Source: Agarophyton chilense
Taxonomy: Eukaryota > Rhodophyta > Florideophyceae > Gracilariales > Gracilariaceae
Assembly (NCBI GenBank): GCA_030374765.1
Contig: JARGXX010000099.1
Location: 1,860,001-1,924,000, forward strand
DNA: 64,000 nt
Direction of reading: 5' to 3'
Shown: piece after piece, positions 1 to 11,833 of the stretch
Numbering within the stretch: position 1 is the first letter of the stretch
Layout: each line of letters begins with the position of its first letter
Notes under the pieces: model-generated
What the model was told of the DNA's origin: nothing
The model's database searches: none
Seen by the model: only the letters and a program-made list of their open reading frames with translations
Translations under genes and position numbers: made by a program

Positions 1-1429
1 GTAGGTCTGGATAACCTGCCCATGAGATCGGAGAGGAATGCATGATGGTTCCCATAAGACACGTTCGACAGCTCTCCGTTTCGAGTTTGATCGGCCATGA
101 TCACGAATAGTCGGGGGAAAGTAACAATGCTAAACTTGAATGCCTTTGATAAGGCAGAACCGACAAGGCACAAGCCCATTGGAACCTTTGAGATGCATGA
201 GCTTCTTCATTCCTGGTAGATCTTCTGAAATGAAAAGCGGATGCACATGCACCAGCTTTTGTTCTTCGTTCCATACTTCTGCTTTTCTTCCGGAGGTTGA
301 CAGGCTTTGCATCTCTGACACAAAGGGGTGCAGGAAGGTCGTGAGTTCCGTTAGTTTGTTAGGAACAGGGATGATAACCAACAGAAGCAAACGTCTGGAC
401 TTGAATCTTATACTGGGGGGAAGGTTCAAAATGACACAGAGAGCCACCCAATATGTGTAGGTGTAGGTATGTGACTTGAAAGACTGCACACCTTCTGCAG
501 ATAATGAGAGGAGTATGTCATACTTTCACGTGCTCCCGACCATCTTGCTGTGAAACAAAGACTCGGAAAATCCTGCCAGAGAAGAAATCATTATAAGAGT
601 GATCAATATCGGAGATGCCCTCCCAGAGATAGTTGAAAAGAAGAGGTCCTTCAGCAGGGCTCTGAAGCATCATCTCAATGCGCTCCCACACCGGAATGTA
701 TTCAAAACTCTTGATGCGACGACTTTGCTCTTCAGTACAGTTCGAACACCTTACGACCGAACCGTTGGATTTTACCTCAAGAGCTTTGTGGAAGACGGAA
801 CAACATACGTGATTGGTAGCATAAAGCCCAGAGTTACACAACATGGCTTTTCGTACTTTAAGGTATGACTCATATCGAAGAACAGGCGTCTCAGTCAAGC
901 TCAAATCTTTGATAAGATCATTCATGTAATCGGAGTGCTTGATGCTAAGTCCAATATATTTGTCGTTCTTTTCCATAAACGGAGCAAACCCTCTGTCCTG
1001 GCAGACGAAGAAATTACTTGCCTGTCGGGCACTAGAAAGAAGATCAAGAGTGTGATCCAGTTGGTCGCTGACCGTTATCAAGTCCGTCGATGATCACAGC
1101 TCTTCATGGTCACTGCTTGTATACTGCGTTTGATGTGATGAATCACCTCCGATTGTCGACGACTTTAGATTAGATGAAGAGTCGTGAGCCACGTTGAAAC
1201 TATCTTCATCTGACTCTGCGACCTGGGCATATACAGCCTGAAGTTCTAAACAGTTATTGATGGCAGTACGGATGCGAATGTGTACAAAGGGGTCTTCATC
1301 TTGTTCATCGTCGGTCAATATCTTAATTTCAGCCGCTCTATGCCGCATCGAAGTCTCTCTTGATACCAATTTTCCCTCTTCACATCTGCAGTTGTACTCT
1401 GGACGACAGACGTATCTCAGCAGCCTCAT
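1..1429 (-). pseudogene. Tnp2 (CACTA/EnSpm-type) transposase, broken and cut by window edge
   Basis: Read right to left, this is the N-terminal and central part of a Tnp2-family transposase, the enzyme that cuts and pastes CACTA-type DNA transposons. The N-terminus shows the Cys cluster followed by GKLVSRETSMRH, as in the family. Further in come the stretch ending GREHVKV, then LLSLSAEGVQSFKS, the NLPPSIRFK block and a terminal ISEDLPGMKKLMHLKGSNG with CRFCLIKG, which is the family's best conserved zinc-binding region. An in-frame TGA lies at 1094-1096 and the frame slips by one base near 515, between HVKV and YDILLSL. Beyond 130 the same gene continues to the left edge in another frame. Seen: motifs and breaks. 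Known: motif order of Tnp2. Inferred: the element is dead. No terminal repeats are visible. Confidence 0.8.
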
Positions 1430-1501
1430 AGTAGATATACGTCATGGAAACACAACTGAAGCCTGCAATCAAATTGAATACAATTTCCGTAATGCACTGG
1501 C

Positions 1502-2572
1502 CTAAATTTTCGACCGGAGGGAACTCCAACCTTGCTGGCGTGCGTCACAATAATGGGTAGAAAGGCTAGAATAGTGCAGGACACTTTCACTCAACACTCC
1601 TGGAGACATGAATAATTGACAGCAGTTGTGAAGGAACAAATGTTTCCGTTTCAAAGGGTTCAGATACATATACGAAGATAATGGAGTGGAGCAGGTATTA
1701 TACCACTGCGTGATAGAATCTGCTTCTTTTCCATACCACCCACATATTTTCTGGCTCATTGAGTCGTCAGGAAGGCCTTGAAACATGGTTGGAGACAAAA
1801 AACAGCTGTACCTTGGCGACTGTGTACCAATATAGTGAAGAACAGTTTTAAACTGCAGTAACAGTGATTTCCATCACGATGTGGTCACGTCACACGTCGA
1901 GGAAGTTACGCATCAACCTTATCCGCTCGTTACGCAGGAATTTTCTCTTCGATACCTTTTTCGTTTTCCGGGCAGTCGAAACGACTGAGAGTTGGAGGCT
2001 TTAGTTATGCTCCGAGCAGAAGAACGAGCCTGAATTCTCTCGTTTCACCCAGGAGACGACATAAATCCACTCCAAGGTGTGGGACATACCAAATTCTACC
2101 TTCGGACCTCATTGTAGTTAAGAACTCACTGAACATATCGCTATATAACATGGTTGTGATAGGGAACAAGGTGGGGTTTCCTCCGCCTAGTTCACGAATG
2201 TCGACCAAGGATACGAGCTCGTTCAGCGTTTGAAGCGAGATAAGAAAAGCAATTGAACAACATAACGAAGCCCTGAAGGAAAATGAAAGTCATCATCGTG
2301 TCGAGTTTCCATTCCAGAGTACTAACAAGTGCTCAGTGGGTGTCTTAAGAACTTACGGCCGTGTGCTTCACTCGAATAACATATTTTCCCCGCACGTAGG
2401 ACGAAGAAGCTTTCGTGACATCAGGAAAGCAACCAGTCCCACCGTTTTCGACAAGGCTGTGACAGCAGTGGTAGGATAGATCAATAAAAAGCACAAACTC
2501 TTGATCTACACGGAAGGGGAATGGGAAGCGACGAAATCTATCATCCAGAAGCTCCGCAATGAAGTCGCCCAT
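1502..2572 (-). CDS. possible spliced gene of unknown function
   Basis: I do not recognise a family. A first exon starts MGDFIAELLDD at 2572 and reaches a consensus donor GTAAGT at about 2354. A pyrimidine-rich acceptor (tttccttcag) lies about 90 bases further on. After it the frame is open without stops to 2005, containing SLVDIRELGGGNPTLFPI and GRIWYVPHLGVDLCRLL. A third open segment at 1502-1798 begins near another pyrimidine-rich acceptor. The phases of the first junction do not match perfectly in my reading: the donor leaves a complete codon while the best downstream frame needs a split codon. The exon model is therefore tentative, or the gene is broken. It could also be part of the neighbouring transposon. 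Confidence 0.3.
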
Positions 2573-2788
2573 CTAAATAGCAGAAAGAAGAGGAAACTGA
2601 TGAACAAAAGAAAGTTTGCTCAATGTCCGAGAAATGAGCCATGGTGGAACTAATCTGACTAGCTGATGGAGGGTTTAGAGAGAGCCCAAAAGCAAGGTGT
2701 GAGGAACAAAGACCCGATTCAGAGAAACGTAGGCAAAAATGAACTACGCTTGCATCCTGAGGACAGCTTTCCTGCTAAGTATGATTGA

Positions 2789-3525
2789 AGAAGTGGGTGT
2801 CATGATGTAAATAGATGTATCGCCAATTACTGCTCTGATGAGAGTGAAGTAAATAAGTCCCGTGTAGATGAGAGTGATGCAGTAGACAAGGGAACAAGGA
2901 ACCAGTGCTTTTCTAGGAAGGAGAGGTTCCACGGTCGCAAACGAATAATTGCTGTTGCAGATTCCGAAGATGATATCCAGCCCGTTGCGTCTTCGAAGCG
3001 TAAGTCTTTGTCCAGGGCAGCCCTGAAACAAATTCCGGAGAAACGACGGCTTGTTTATGTCTTTGATTTTGACTCCTCCGCTGGAAAATCCGATGACGAG
3101 GACACTAAGCCAAAGAAAACTGGGGTGGGTTTCGCGATGCGTGGCGAAAAGAATGGAGAGAGAGTACTGAAATGGCACGCTGGTCGTGAGTGGTCTGATG
3201 TTGAGCACGGAAGAGTTGCACGCGAAGAGAGGCGTCATGAGTGTAACGATTATAAGCCAGTCTTCTTCGAAAGGGATGCAGAGGACGCAAAGAGCGTTTC
3301 TTTTGAGGAGAACGGTGCATCTTCTTCGTCCAAATGCACAGTTGTGGGGTGGAAGATGGGTGGAGATGCAGCACAAAAGTGCAATATGTGCGGCAAGCAC
3401 ATGCACAATCTCTGCGGTCAACGTGTGCTCGGTCGTGCTCGGTCGTGCTCGGTCGTGCTCATGTGAAAGGAAAGTTCATATGTTCTTTTGGTTGCACAGC
3501 AAGCGCGTTGAAGCTGATGCGTTAG
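2789..3525 (+). pseudogene. acidic Lys/Ser-rich protein with C-terminal Cys/His cluster, frameshifted
   Basis: An open frame without an obvious ATG runs from 2789 to a stop at 3466. It is rich in Ser, Asp, Glu and Lys, with repeated DESD/DESE and KRKS motifs typical of nuclear proteins. Its end contains KCNMCGKHMHNLCG, a CxxC-H-C cluster that looks like half of a zinc finger. The other half (GKFICSFGC) is in the next frame and ends at 3525. The frame change lies in a three-copy 10-bp tandem repeat at 3431-3460, so repeat expansion probably broke the finger. The missing start suggests an upstream exon. Function unknown; the layout (acidic linker then a Cys/His finger at the C-terminus) also occurs in some transposases. 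Confidence 0.45.
3431..3460 (+). repeat. three perfect copies of a 10-bp tandem repeat
   Basis: The unit GGTCGTGCTC occurs three times head to tail, with a degenerate copy just before it. It lies between the two halves of a Cys/His cluster. Removing two units would put both halves in one frame. Confidence 0.9.
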
Positions 3526-3540
3526 GTTTCATATGCAATC

Positions 3541-6404
3541 TTGTATTGAGCATGTGACATTCGTACCATAAAATTCGTATTTATTGCGATCGTAGTCATG
3601 TATTGTTGAAGGGGTTATGATGGAATCAAGTAAAGTTTCTTTGTTCTGCGTACTAATTTCCAAAGGGCACTGGAGTAGCGAATGTGTCGCATGATATCAC
3701 GAAAATGCTATCAGTAAGAACCATCCACATAGCACGAGTCATGAGCCCAACGAATCGACGCTAGACAATGTCATCATGAGCTATGACGTGCTCGGAGATG
3801 TTTCTTAGTGTGCCTATGACACAGTGAACCATTGAAACGCGATCACGATTCAGTAGAATCGTAGTCGCTTCGCAATGTCTTTCCTCGTAACTGAGTTCAA
3901 TTTCTCCGTTTGCATGATGTATTAGGCTCATCTTGTAGCTTCCTTGAAGCTCCAGAGTGTTACCAGGTCCAGGGGATACGTTGAGCTGTTCTTCCCCAGA
4001 GAAAATTGTTCCAGATAACACAATTATCTGCAGTGGTCCATATTCATAGTTTTGAAATCAAATAGATGGTCAACGATGAGATTTTTCTGTGCAGCCGTTT
4101 GAGAAAGTCGGCGCGCAGCATCAGTACTGCACAGATCACCCAAGGTAATCGAAATAATAACAAAATAAACCACTTGGCACTTTTGGACCAGATAAGTATT
4201 CCTCGGTAACTATATCCAGCAGAATGCTAGGACTCGCTGCGGCTGCGGCAACGGCTGCATCGGAGGGAGTTCTGGAGAAGAAGCTGATTAAGTGCAGATG
4301 CCAGCTATTGTTGGGGAAGAAGAGGTTGGGAATGGGTGTGATCCGTGTGCGGAAGATCAGGAGCAGCAGGGTCGAAACAGATCTGTTGCGATGTACTGAA
4401 AGCGTACAGCGAGGGCGATCGGTGACTCAAAGGCAACGAAAGCGTGGACAGAATGGAATTGGGGGGGAAGGGACTAACGGGAATGCGAAGAGAGCGGCAG
4501 CTGCTGCCTCTCTGGATTTGTCTGCAGCGGATGCTTGATGTGTGTACTACAGGGGGGTGGAAGGACTGGATGCTTGAGCCAGGCGGAGAACTCAGAATGA
4601 AGGTGCTCTAAATGCTTGCGCATGTTGTTGAAACTGCGCCCATGATTTTGGCTGTGAGGTCGAACAAAAGGCGACATTGGGACTTCCATCGCTGTCCTTC
4701 AGGATGCTACAAACTACGGAGCGCTTCTGACAATTACATTGTGATTCGCGAGGCGGTGAGAAGATAAGAACTCCCAAAGAAGCCGGTGCTGAGGAAGGAA
4801 GACGGTACGACGTTTGTTCGAATTGTGGTGGGTCCCGATAGGAGGCACGGATTTCGAAGCGGTGATGCAGGCTGCGACTGAGGGGGTGAAGCGCCAGGTA
4901 TATCGGGCGTGTGGGAGAGGGGCGGAGTGGTGGCGGACGGGTAATGCGGTCAAAAGGAAGCTGGTCGGGAGCGGCTTCGGCGGAGAGATCTACGGGCTTG
5001 AAGAAGTCTCGTAGTTCTAGAGATATTTGGGTGCTGAGTTCGGTTAACATACAAAAAGGAAACGGATACTGTACAATACAAAAACAATGGAACACCTTTT
5101 ACGTGCTTTAATGGAAAAAAAATGATTTAATTGTTAGCGTACATTTGTATGTTTACAAGGAAATACGCTCGTGACGTAGGCGTACCCTTGTGCAGTACAT
5201 GTTATTATATATTAAATGTTCGTGTAGTTGTGGCATCGTCCATTTCACTACTTTTGTTCACGCATTTGGAAAGGTCTTTAATCGGGAATTCGTCGAATAG
5301 GGCAAGAACAAATGCCAGGATTAACCCGGCATTGCAGTTTTGACTTAATAACCGCAGTCAAGCTGCGTTCACCCAAAGGCTGTGAACCATAATTTGGGAC
5401 ATCCATACCCCTCCTACATGTTTTGAAAATATCAAAACAGCGCAACTCTAAAGCACAACTCAAGAGCCACCCGAGCCTCAAACCCGCGACCCTCGCAGTC
5501 GGATCAGCAGTATTTCACGTGTCACTGGTTGCGCTAGGCTTTCATAGCTCACAATCGTCGTGCGTGATCAGACACTTTTGAGCGTATTTGAACGCAAGCG
5601 GCATTGTCCCTCACGACGCCCGCCTTCGCGCCTTGGTTGCAACTGCAGCGTAACCTACTGACAGATTCCCACCACTTCGAATATAGGGCCGTTAGTGGAC
5701 TGCTCCTGCTCCTTACGTCGTATATTCTGCTTTCCCCCGACGGCCGCATATACCCACGCCGGACACTGCACTTTTCGCAGATCCCTCCTCCCCCCCTCCC
5801 CCCATCCTCTTCTAATCTCATTATCGACTAGGACTAACTCAAAGCTTCCAAACAGCAACACATCATGAACAGTGTGTCTCACTGTGAGTGGGGCATAAAG
5901 CCAAGGTTTATGGTTAGCTTTTGAGCCTCGTCTCTATACCCTCTCGGTGTGCGAGGAGTCGAACACACACGTTCTGGATGGTACTGGTTCCGAATTAGCC
6001 CGGCACGCTCGCCGTGCTTATTGGCGTCGTCGAGTTCCTCATTCTCGAATAGTTTTGGATTTTGTTGTGCCAAGCAATTGCAGCACATCGCAGCGTGGTG
6101 ATTTCTCGTTTTGGCAAGCTATAATTTGTTTCGGCCGCTCGGCAGAATGACGGTTTGCAGGTGAAGATTACAGTAATTTCCATTCTGGTTGTCATTGTCC
6201 TCATCCTCCTTTAGTTTTCTATTGATAGTATCGAGATGCGCAATACTGACTAGCCCATTCGCGCCATTTTTTTCTCGCCGGATACGCTTAACCAGTACTT
6301 TGGTGAGTGTGGCCCGTTTACATCGGAGGCTGACCACATGCGATTCATGGAATACCTCTAGAAAACGGGCTAGAGCAACTTTTTGCTAAATAAAGCCCTT
6401 AGGA
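3541..6404. other. no supported gene
   Basis: Only short overlapping frames on both strands are seen. The longest, 167 codons on the minus strand at 4592-5095, is low-complexity Pro/Ser/Arg and shows no domain. Positions 3761-4021 on the minus strand hold an 86-codon frame of natural composition that I cannot identify. A G-rich purine segment lies around 4910-4990 and a C-rich tract at 5785-5805. Confidence 0.5.
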
Positions 6405-7568
6405 GTACTACCATTTTGGAAATTGGAACTCCCACCTGCAGCGCGCCCTTCGACGATCCGAAACAACGCACCTTTGTTCCGACTTCCAAGGCTGTGGTAT
6501 TGGTGTTGTTGGGGATAGTGCGGCAGGAGATTTCCATTGCGATGTGTTACCTTTCGGGATCGGCAATCAGCCCACATTTTAAATCACTAGTTTTTTGGAT
6601 GTGTTTCAGAGTGGGCACAATTCAACTTCTAGCTTTGGCTTTGATGCTGATCCCGACCAGCGATAATTTTCAAATTATCGCATTCCAAACTCTTCGATGG
6701 TGAACAGCACTAAGCAATATGTGTCTTTCGAGTGTCTCAACCTAAGCCTTGACTGTTACGTACTGTCTAGGGAGCGTGCCATAACAGCTTTAAAATCAGC
6801 GCGTGAAAGTACCACTCTCTCTGGCCTCTGCATTCAGATGTTGATAAACAGTAACTCAACCGCGTGCCTGTTCGAGAAGGGCATGAGTGGCGAAACTCAG
6901 TGGTTAGAAATAGATCTGATTCTTCCTGCTGGAGACAAACTCACACGGCGAAATGGCCCAGTTCTCACTGGTTTTGAAGTAAGTGGGGAGGCCAGATGCG
7001 TAAAGAACCTTGATTCTTTGAATCTCTTGCCAGCAGCTGCGGTAAAATGGGAACAGTTGAATGCCACTGAATTCTCTAGATCCCCTCCGGAAGACGGACT
7101 GTTGAACTGACGGCAACGGCCCGTTGTGGGCACTGGAATCAAAACGCCTTTCGAGAACTCGAGATTGTGTGAGGTTTCCGAGCCTATCAAAAGGAACTCA
7201 ATTAGTCTGGGTGGTTCATTGCCGCATATATTATCAGCGGCGTTCTGTTCAGGATCTCGGCGGCAGTTCTTTTGTATGTATTGTATGTTAAATTCTGGAA
7301 ATATGGGAACAACGATCCGCTCACTACACTGTGATTAGTTGGATAAGTGCTTCGATTGCGTCCGGTGGAAAGAATGAGCTCAGAACCATGGTCTGAAAAC
7401 GATGGGGATGTGCTTTTTGGAGTGGTTGAGAAAAATGAGGTTGCCAAGTTTGACGTTTTCAAGAATGAGATTGTTGAAGTACGTTGCAGCTCAAATAAGG
7501 CTTTTGTTGCGACTGTTTCAATAATCATCTTTTCGTTAATAGCCAGCGTAGCACCCCAGTTTGTGTGA
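6405..7568 (+). pseudogene. probable secreted or membrane protein gene, stop-interrupted
   Basis: One frame stays readable from about 6405 to 7338 and contains stops near 6583, 6664 and 7108. Its translation has natural composition: Cys residues spread along it (HLCSDFQGCG, FHCDVLPFG), several Asn-X-Ser/Thr sites (GHNSTSSF, NSTACLF) and a mid region with WLEIDLILPAGDKL. A second open segment in another frame (7347-7568) ends with a hydrophobic stretch KAFVATVSIIIFSLIASVA, which would serve as a C-terminal membrane anchor, and probably belongs to the same gene after a frameshift. Inferred: an extracellular, glycosylated, membrane-anchored protein. No family recognised. The start is not visible. 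Confidence 0.4.
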
Positions 7569-8199
7569 ACACATACACCACTGCTGTAACAGAAGATGGG
7601 TATGAAGTTGTATATCTATATGAATACTGGAAGCTACACGATGTAATTTATGAGTGAGTGAACGGCGGGAAATCTCCCTGTTCCGCCAAAAAGTGTACTG
7701 TACGACTTTTTAGTGAATGTGTAGTTGCAGTGGTTCACCTCAGAAGCTCATCGAGTAACTTACCATTGTGCTTGAACTTAGCTGGGGGTTTATCTTCGAC
7801 TACATCAACTTGATTGGTGACGAAGAGGACTGGTACCATAAGTGAAACCCGCCCCCTGTAAAATTCTTGAATTCAGAAGTGATCCATCCCCTGTATCATA
7901 GAGTGAGGTTGTAGGTTACGGAAGGCTGCAAAAGAACTGAATCTGAATATCTGAATTATATTCTATGAATATATGTGGCTGTACGTAAAGCTTTAATAAT
8001 GATGACCGCACTGATTGAGTATATATCCAATCATAAAATTTCGAAATTATTGTGTCTAATTTAAAAAGCATGTTTCTCCACAAAATACAAGAATCAAAAA
8101 GTTTTTGGTTTTCAAAATACTTCACAGAAGATTCTTCCACGACATGAAGTGGACTTCTGGGAGGAGGAGAGAGCATCATATTCAGGCTCGGCGACTGTC

Positions 8200-8538
8200 T
8201 CATGGAGGCTCTAGAAAAGAAAATGGAAACTTGCACTGATCGAACTGATCAAGGCATTCGCAGATGAATGAAGAGGAGATGTTGCCATGCTTATAATAAT
8301 CTTGATGTTCGAAGAGTCGACACACTTTGGTACTGGTGGCATAAGTGACAGGTTGAAGCGTCATTACCGTGTTGAGCAGATATACCAAACATGTCTTGTT
8401 GAATGGAAATGAGAGGCTTTGGAACAGAGCGCACGCACACTTCACGTATCTTACAGAGGAGCCTTTACAGTCTTGTGACAAAATGATGGGATTGATAGTC
8501 ATGAAAGTGACGCAGTGTAGGATGATGGTCAACACCAA
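8200..8538 (-). CDS. small Cys-rich putative secreted protein
   Basis: A 112-residue frame starts with a hydrophobic stretch (MVLTIILHCVTFMTINPII) that looks like a signal peptide or anchor. It continues with evenly spaced Cys residues (SQDCKG, YVKCACALF, NKTCLVYLL, SKVCRLF, FICECLDQ) and an Asn-glycosylation site in PFNKT. This fits an extracellular disulphide-bonded protein. It may be one exon of a longer gene: a further open frame (7916-8236) overlaps its end in another phase. No family recognised; it could be a decayed relative of the Cys-containing protein at 6.4-7.6 kb, but I see no clear alignment. Confidence 0.35.
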   Translation of the reverse strand: MVLTIILHCVTFMTINPIILSQDCKGSSVRYVKCACALFQSLSFPFNKTCLVYLLNTVMTLQPVTYATSTKVCRLFEHQDYYKHGNISSSFICECLDQFDQCKFPFSFLEPP

Positions 8539-8755
8539 TACAGTTAAACGGACCAGCTTGAAAGTGGGTTCCGCAGTGGAGACTACACTCTTACAACCAA
8601 GACTGCTCTGCTTTGCTGCTCTGCTTCAAACAGCAGCCAGCATTTAGTACACTGTAACTTTGTTCTAATCTTATGCATTCGAGAAACAATGACTAGTTCT
8701 ATGATTGATGCATCTACACATACAGCCCAGCAGCGCTGAGCAGTTCTGGTATGGC

Positions 8756-9451
8756 CTAGAAACTATCAGGCACGGTAGATTCCATACCTGAATCAATAAT
8801 ACTGCTAAGTGGACCTCTGCAGATCTTCACGAATTCTTCCTGTAGTTTCTTTCTTTCTCGATACTTCTTTTCAGCCTTAGAGGCATCACAAAACAAACCA
8901 GCAGAGAAGATCATGCTAGGTTTCAAATATGTTGTTCTTCTCATAATTCCGAGAAACTGCATTTCATCAACGTTTTGTACTAGATGCTCGTCTAAGAACA
9001 GCTCCGCCAAAGTCTCAGGTCTATCAGAAGCTAGACAGTAGCTTCCTGTCATGCGAGGGACTTCACTCGCTTCGCCACGACCCCCTGGAAACACGCTTTT
9101 GAACTTGCCTTCTGCGGAGTTGCCTGATCTGATTAGAACGAAGGTGTACGGGCACTGATACATTTCAAAGAGGCAAATTCATGGGCCTTGGACCAAAAGA
9201 TAGAAAAGATCTGGCGGGTGCATATGTGGCGAGATATGTTTTGTAGTCTGTCGAACCGAGATAAAAAGTAAGTCGTTCAGAACACATGGAGAAGCGTGCC
9301 AATCGAAAGTTGGAACCATTGAAAAGCCTCTTATTTTCTGCCACAAGTTTAATCCATGTCGTTTCGATTCTGAGCTCCAGTGCGGCGGAACCTGACTATT
9401 TTCTATGGTTCTATACAGAGAACAAAACCGAGAATCGACGACTTGTGGCAT
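8756..9451 (-). pseudogene. unknown host protein, one in-frame TGA
   Basis: Two adjacent open segments (9451 to 9179 and 9163 to 8756) lie in the same frame and are separated only by a TGA. Read through, they give about 230 residues with natural composition, including HMHPPDLFYLLVQGP before the stop and ICLFEMYQCPYTFVLIRSG after it, then a charged helical tail (SKAEKKYRERKKLQEEFVK). The context before the stop suggests a lost Trp codon (TGG to TGA), but that is inference. No known domain recognised. Confidence 0.4.
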
Positions 9452-10612
9452 ATGCTAACACGCTTTCATAGCCCCCCAGAATCCATTTGTCGGAGACTCG
9501 TGACTTTAAAAGACCCTTTGCCGTGTAGCATGCCGCGAGTACTTCTTAAACATACCGCATGTGTGTATGATCTACGTTAATGCATAAGAACCGTGAGAGG
9601 TTGATACTGATTCCGCCCTCATTGAGGAAGAGAGTACACAGCCGAGGTTGCTAGCAATCTAACTCATTTCGGATGCAAGGCCAAGAGCAACAGAATCGTA
9701 GCCCTGTTGCTGGGATCTACTACATAAGACGGTTAGCAGTCCCTCTTGCATATTTCAGCTGTTGTACTCTGTCGCATTAATTCAGGATGAAATATGATCA
9801 ATCCGTGGCGAGCCATACATATGCCGAATCTTGACTTGATTCCCGGACATTCGCTACACGCACCTCTCTGGATCTCGTGTCCGATGTCGCATACACCCCT
9901 GCCACTACGACTGACACACACGGCCAACTACTTCAACAATATTCCATTAGGGCTGGAAGACAACCAGCTGGTTTGAGATAAGAAGATTACACGACACTGC
10001 CGGGAAGCAAGCATGACTGCCACGGGCTTTTGTTCCAGCAACACAGGTGTAAAGTGCGCGGCGAACTTTGGGGCATGAGGCTACGTGGTTGGCGCGATTA
10101 ACACGAGTGAAACTAACACCAGCTGCCAGAAGCAATGCTGCGCGACTACACGTCGAAGCGCGACTGCCATCAGAAACCGGACCGGTCACTGTTGATGAGA
10201 CGAAAAACTTGGTGTATCTTACGCTGCCCTAACTTCGTGCAACGTTACACCGCCTTCTTTACCACGTGCACACCGGCACCACGTGTGCGTTCTCATTAAA
10301 TTGCTGCTACAGATTATGTTTTCATCCCACGTGCCAGGCAGAGAAGCGAAACGCCGTGTCCTCTATGTTGTGCGTTGCGTAAAATTGTGTCTGTGTTTGT
10401 CAGCGCTCCACAGTGAAGTCTACATTTTGACTCTACACCCATTTCACGAACAATCCAACACTCCACTCTCGTCGCCACTTTTTTCGTGCTCGTTGCGCCA
10501 CATTCTACTCGCCACCTACTCGCCCACATCCAGTTTCCCCCGCCGATCTCATTCTTTCCCACTCAAATCCGTGCCCGCCCTTTTTCCCCCTTCACTTGTT
10601 CGCTGCTTCAAA
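9452..10612. other. intergenic, upstream of the C2-domain gene remnant
   Basis: No coding frame I would support. The last 350 bases are pyrimidine-rich on the plus strand (runs of ctttttcccc and repeated cactc), consistent with a promoter or 5' UTR of the gene that starts near 10613. The short frames in this stretch overlap on both strands and look like chance. Confidence 0.45.
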
Positions 10613-11692
10613 ATGGCGTCGGACGACGCATCACCCGCGCCCGCCGCGCTATCGCCGCCGTCGTTTCCAGTCGTAGAATAACCGTAGCCCCTCGCAGCCG
10701 CGCCACCCACGCCCACCGTCACGTCATCATCCGCAGCGTCCTCATCCTTCAAGGCAAAGTTTCAGAGAAACTCGTCTGTGCAGTTTGCAAAAGGACTAGC
10801 ACATAACGCCGTCAACAAGGCGGAGGACATGGGCATTGGAGTTTTGGGTGTTACTGACGTGGAGTTCTCGGCTGGAGAGGGAGTTGGACGTACCGCTGTT
10901 TCCGAAGTCGGTGTTGTTGGCAGTCTGATTGAGGATGTTGATGTTGGTGTGTTCGAAGCGGCTAAAACTGCAAAGCTTTTGATGCCATGAGAAGTGACAC
11001 CGTGAAGGAATTAGATATCTCGGGCACTATTTTGAAAGACCTCAACCGTGCCATTGAAGTGGAGAAGATGAAGGGTACGACGGTACTTCAAATACTGACT
11101 CTTCGATGAATATGCCATGTATTCTTATGATTTTCCGCGTTTTGTGGAATGATTATATGTATACAAACACTGCTTTGTAGTGCCACAGGTTTACAAGGCG
11201 CTCGACAAAGGGTTCCCGCCTATCACCGCTGCGCTTGTGGCGTGGATGCAGTCACAACGCCAAAGTTGGGCTATTTTCCATTGTTGGAAATCAATGCAAA
11301 GATCAACAATTGGGTTTATGACCCCACCATTAGACACATTCGAGTCACCAGTCAACAACAACTTACTGTTTCGTCTTCGTCACTGTCGTCGCCGTCCACA
11401 TCGCCTTTTGCCCAGCAGTCAAAGTCAAAGCCGTTGCCAACGCGTGCGCTTGAGCTTTCTTATGATTTGTGCACCAAGGTGCAGAAACGAGACCGTGGAC
11501 AGGCGTTGGTGCTTACGGAAGTTGCTGGCTTTGTATCCCGTCCAAGCTGGCGATGAGATTTAATTTGACGTCGAGCGTGTGGGAGAACGTGTCAGCGCTC
11601 TTGCGGATGGCGTGGGCGACATATTTGAACAGTGTATTGACTTTGAGATTTTTGTCAGACATTTTGCAGAGGTGCATGCCAAGTACATTGCG

Positions 11693-11813
11693 TTTCAAAA
11701 ACATATCCCTTTACAAAAACTGCGCCAAAAAGGCGTTTCAAGTACTGTAGAGCACATTTCACAACAAATAAAAACCATTAAGTCAATAAGACTGTTTCAA
11801 AAGTATATCCTTT
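11693..11813 (+). repeat. left IR/DR of the Tc1 element
   Basis: Outer direct repeat at 11693 (TTTCAAAAACATATCCCTTT) and inner one at 11794 (TTTCAAAAGTATATCCTTTA), 101 bp apart. They presumably bind the transposase N-terminus. Confidence 0.75.
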
Positions 11814-11833
11814 ATGCAATCATTCGCTCAATT

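Noticed and set aside
4592-5095. 167-codon minus-strand frame rich in Pro, Ser and Arg
   Set aside because: Low complexity, overlapped by equally long frames in two other phases, no recognisable motif.
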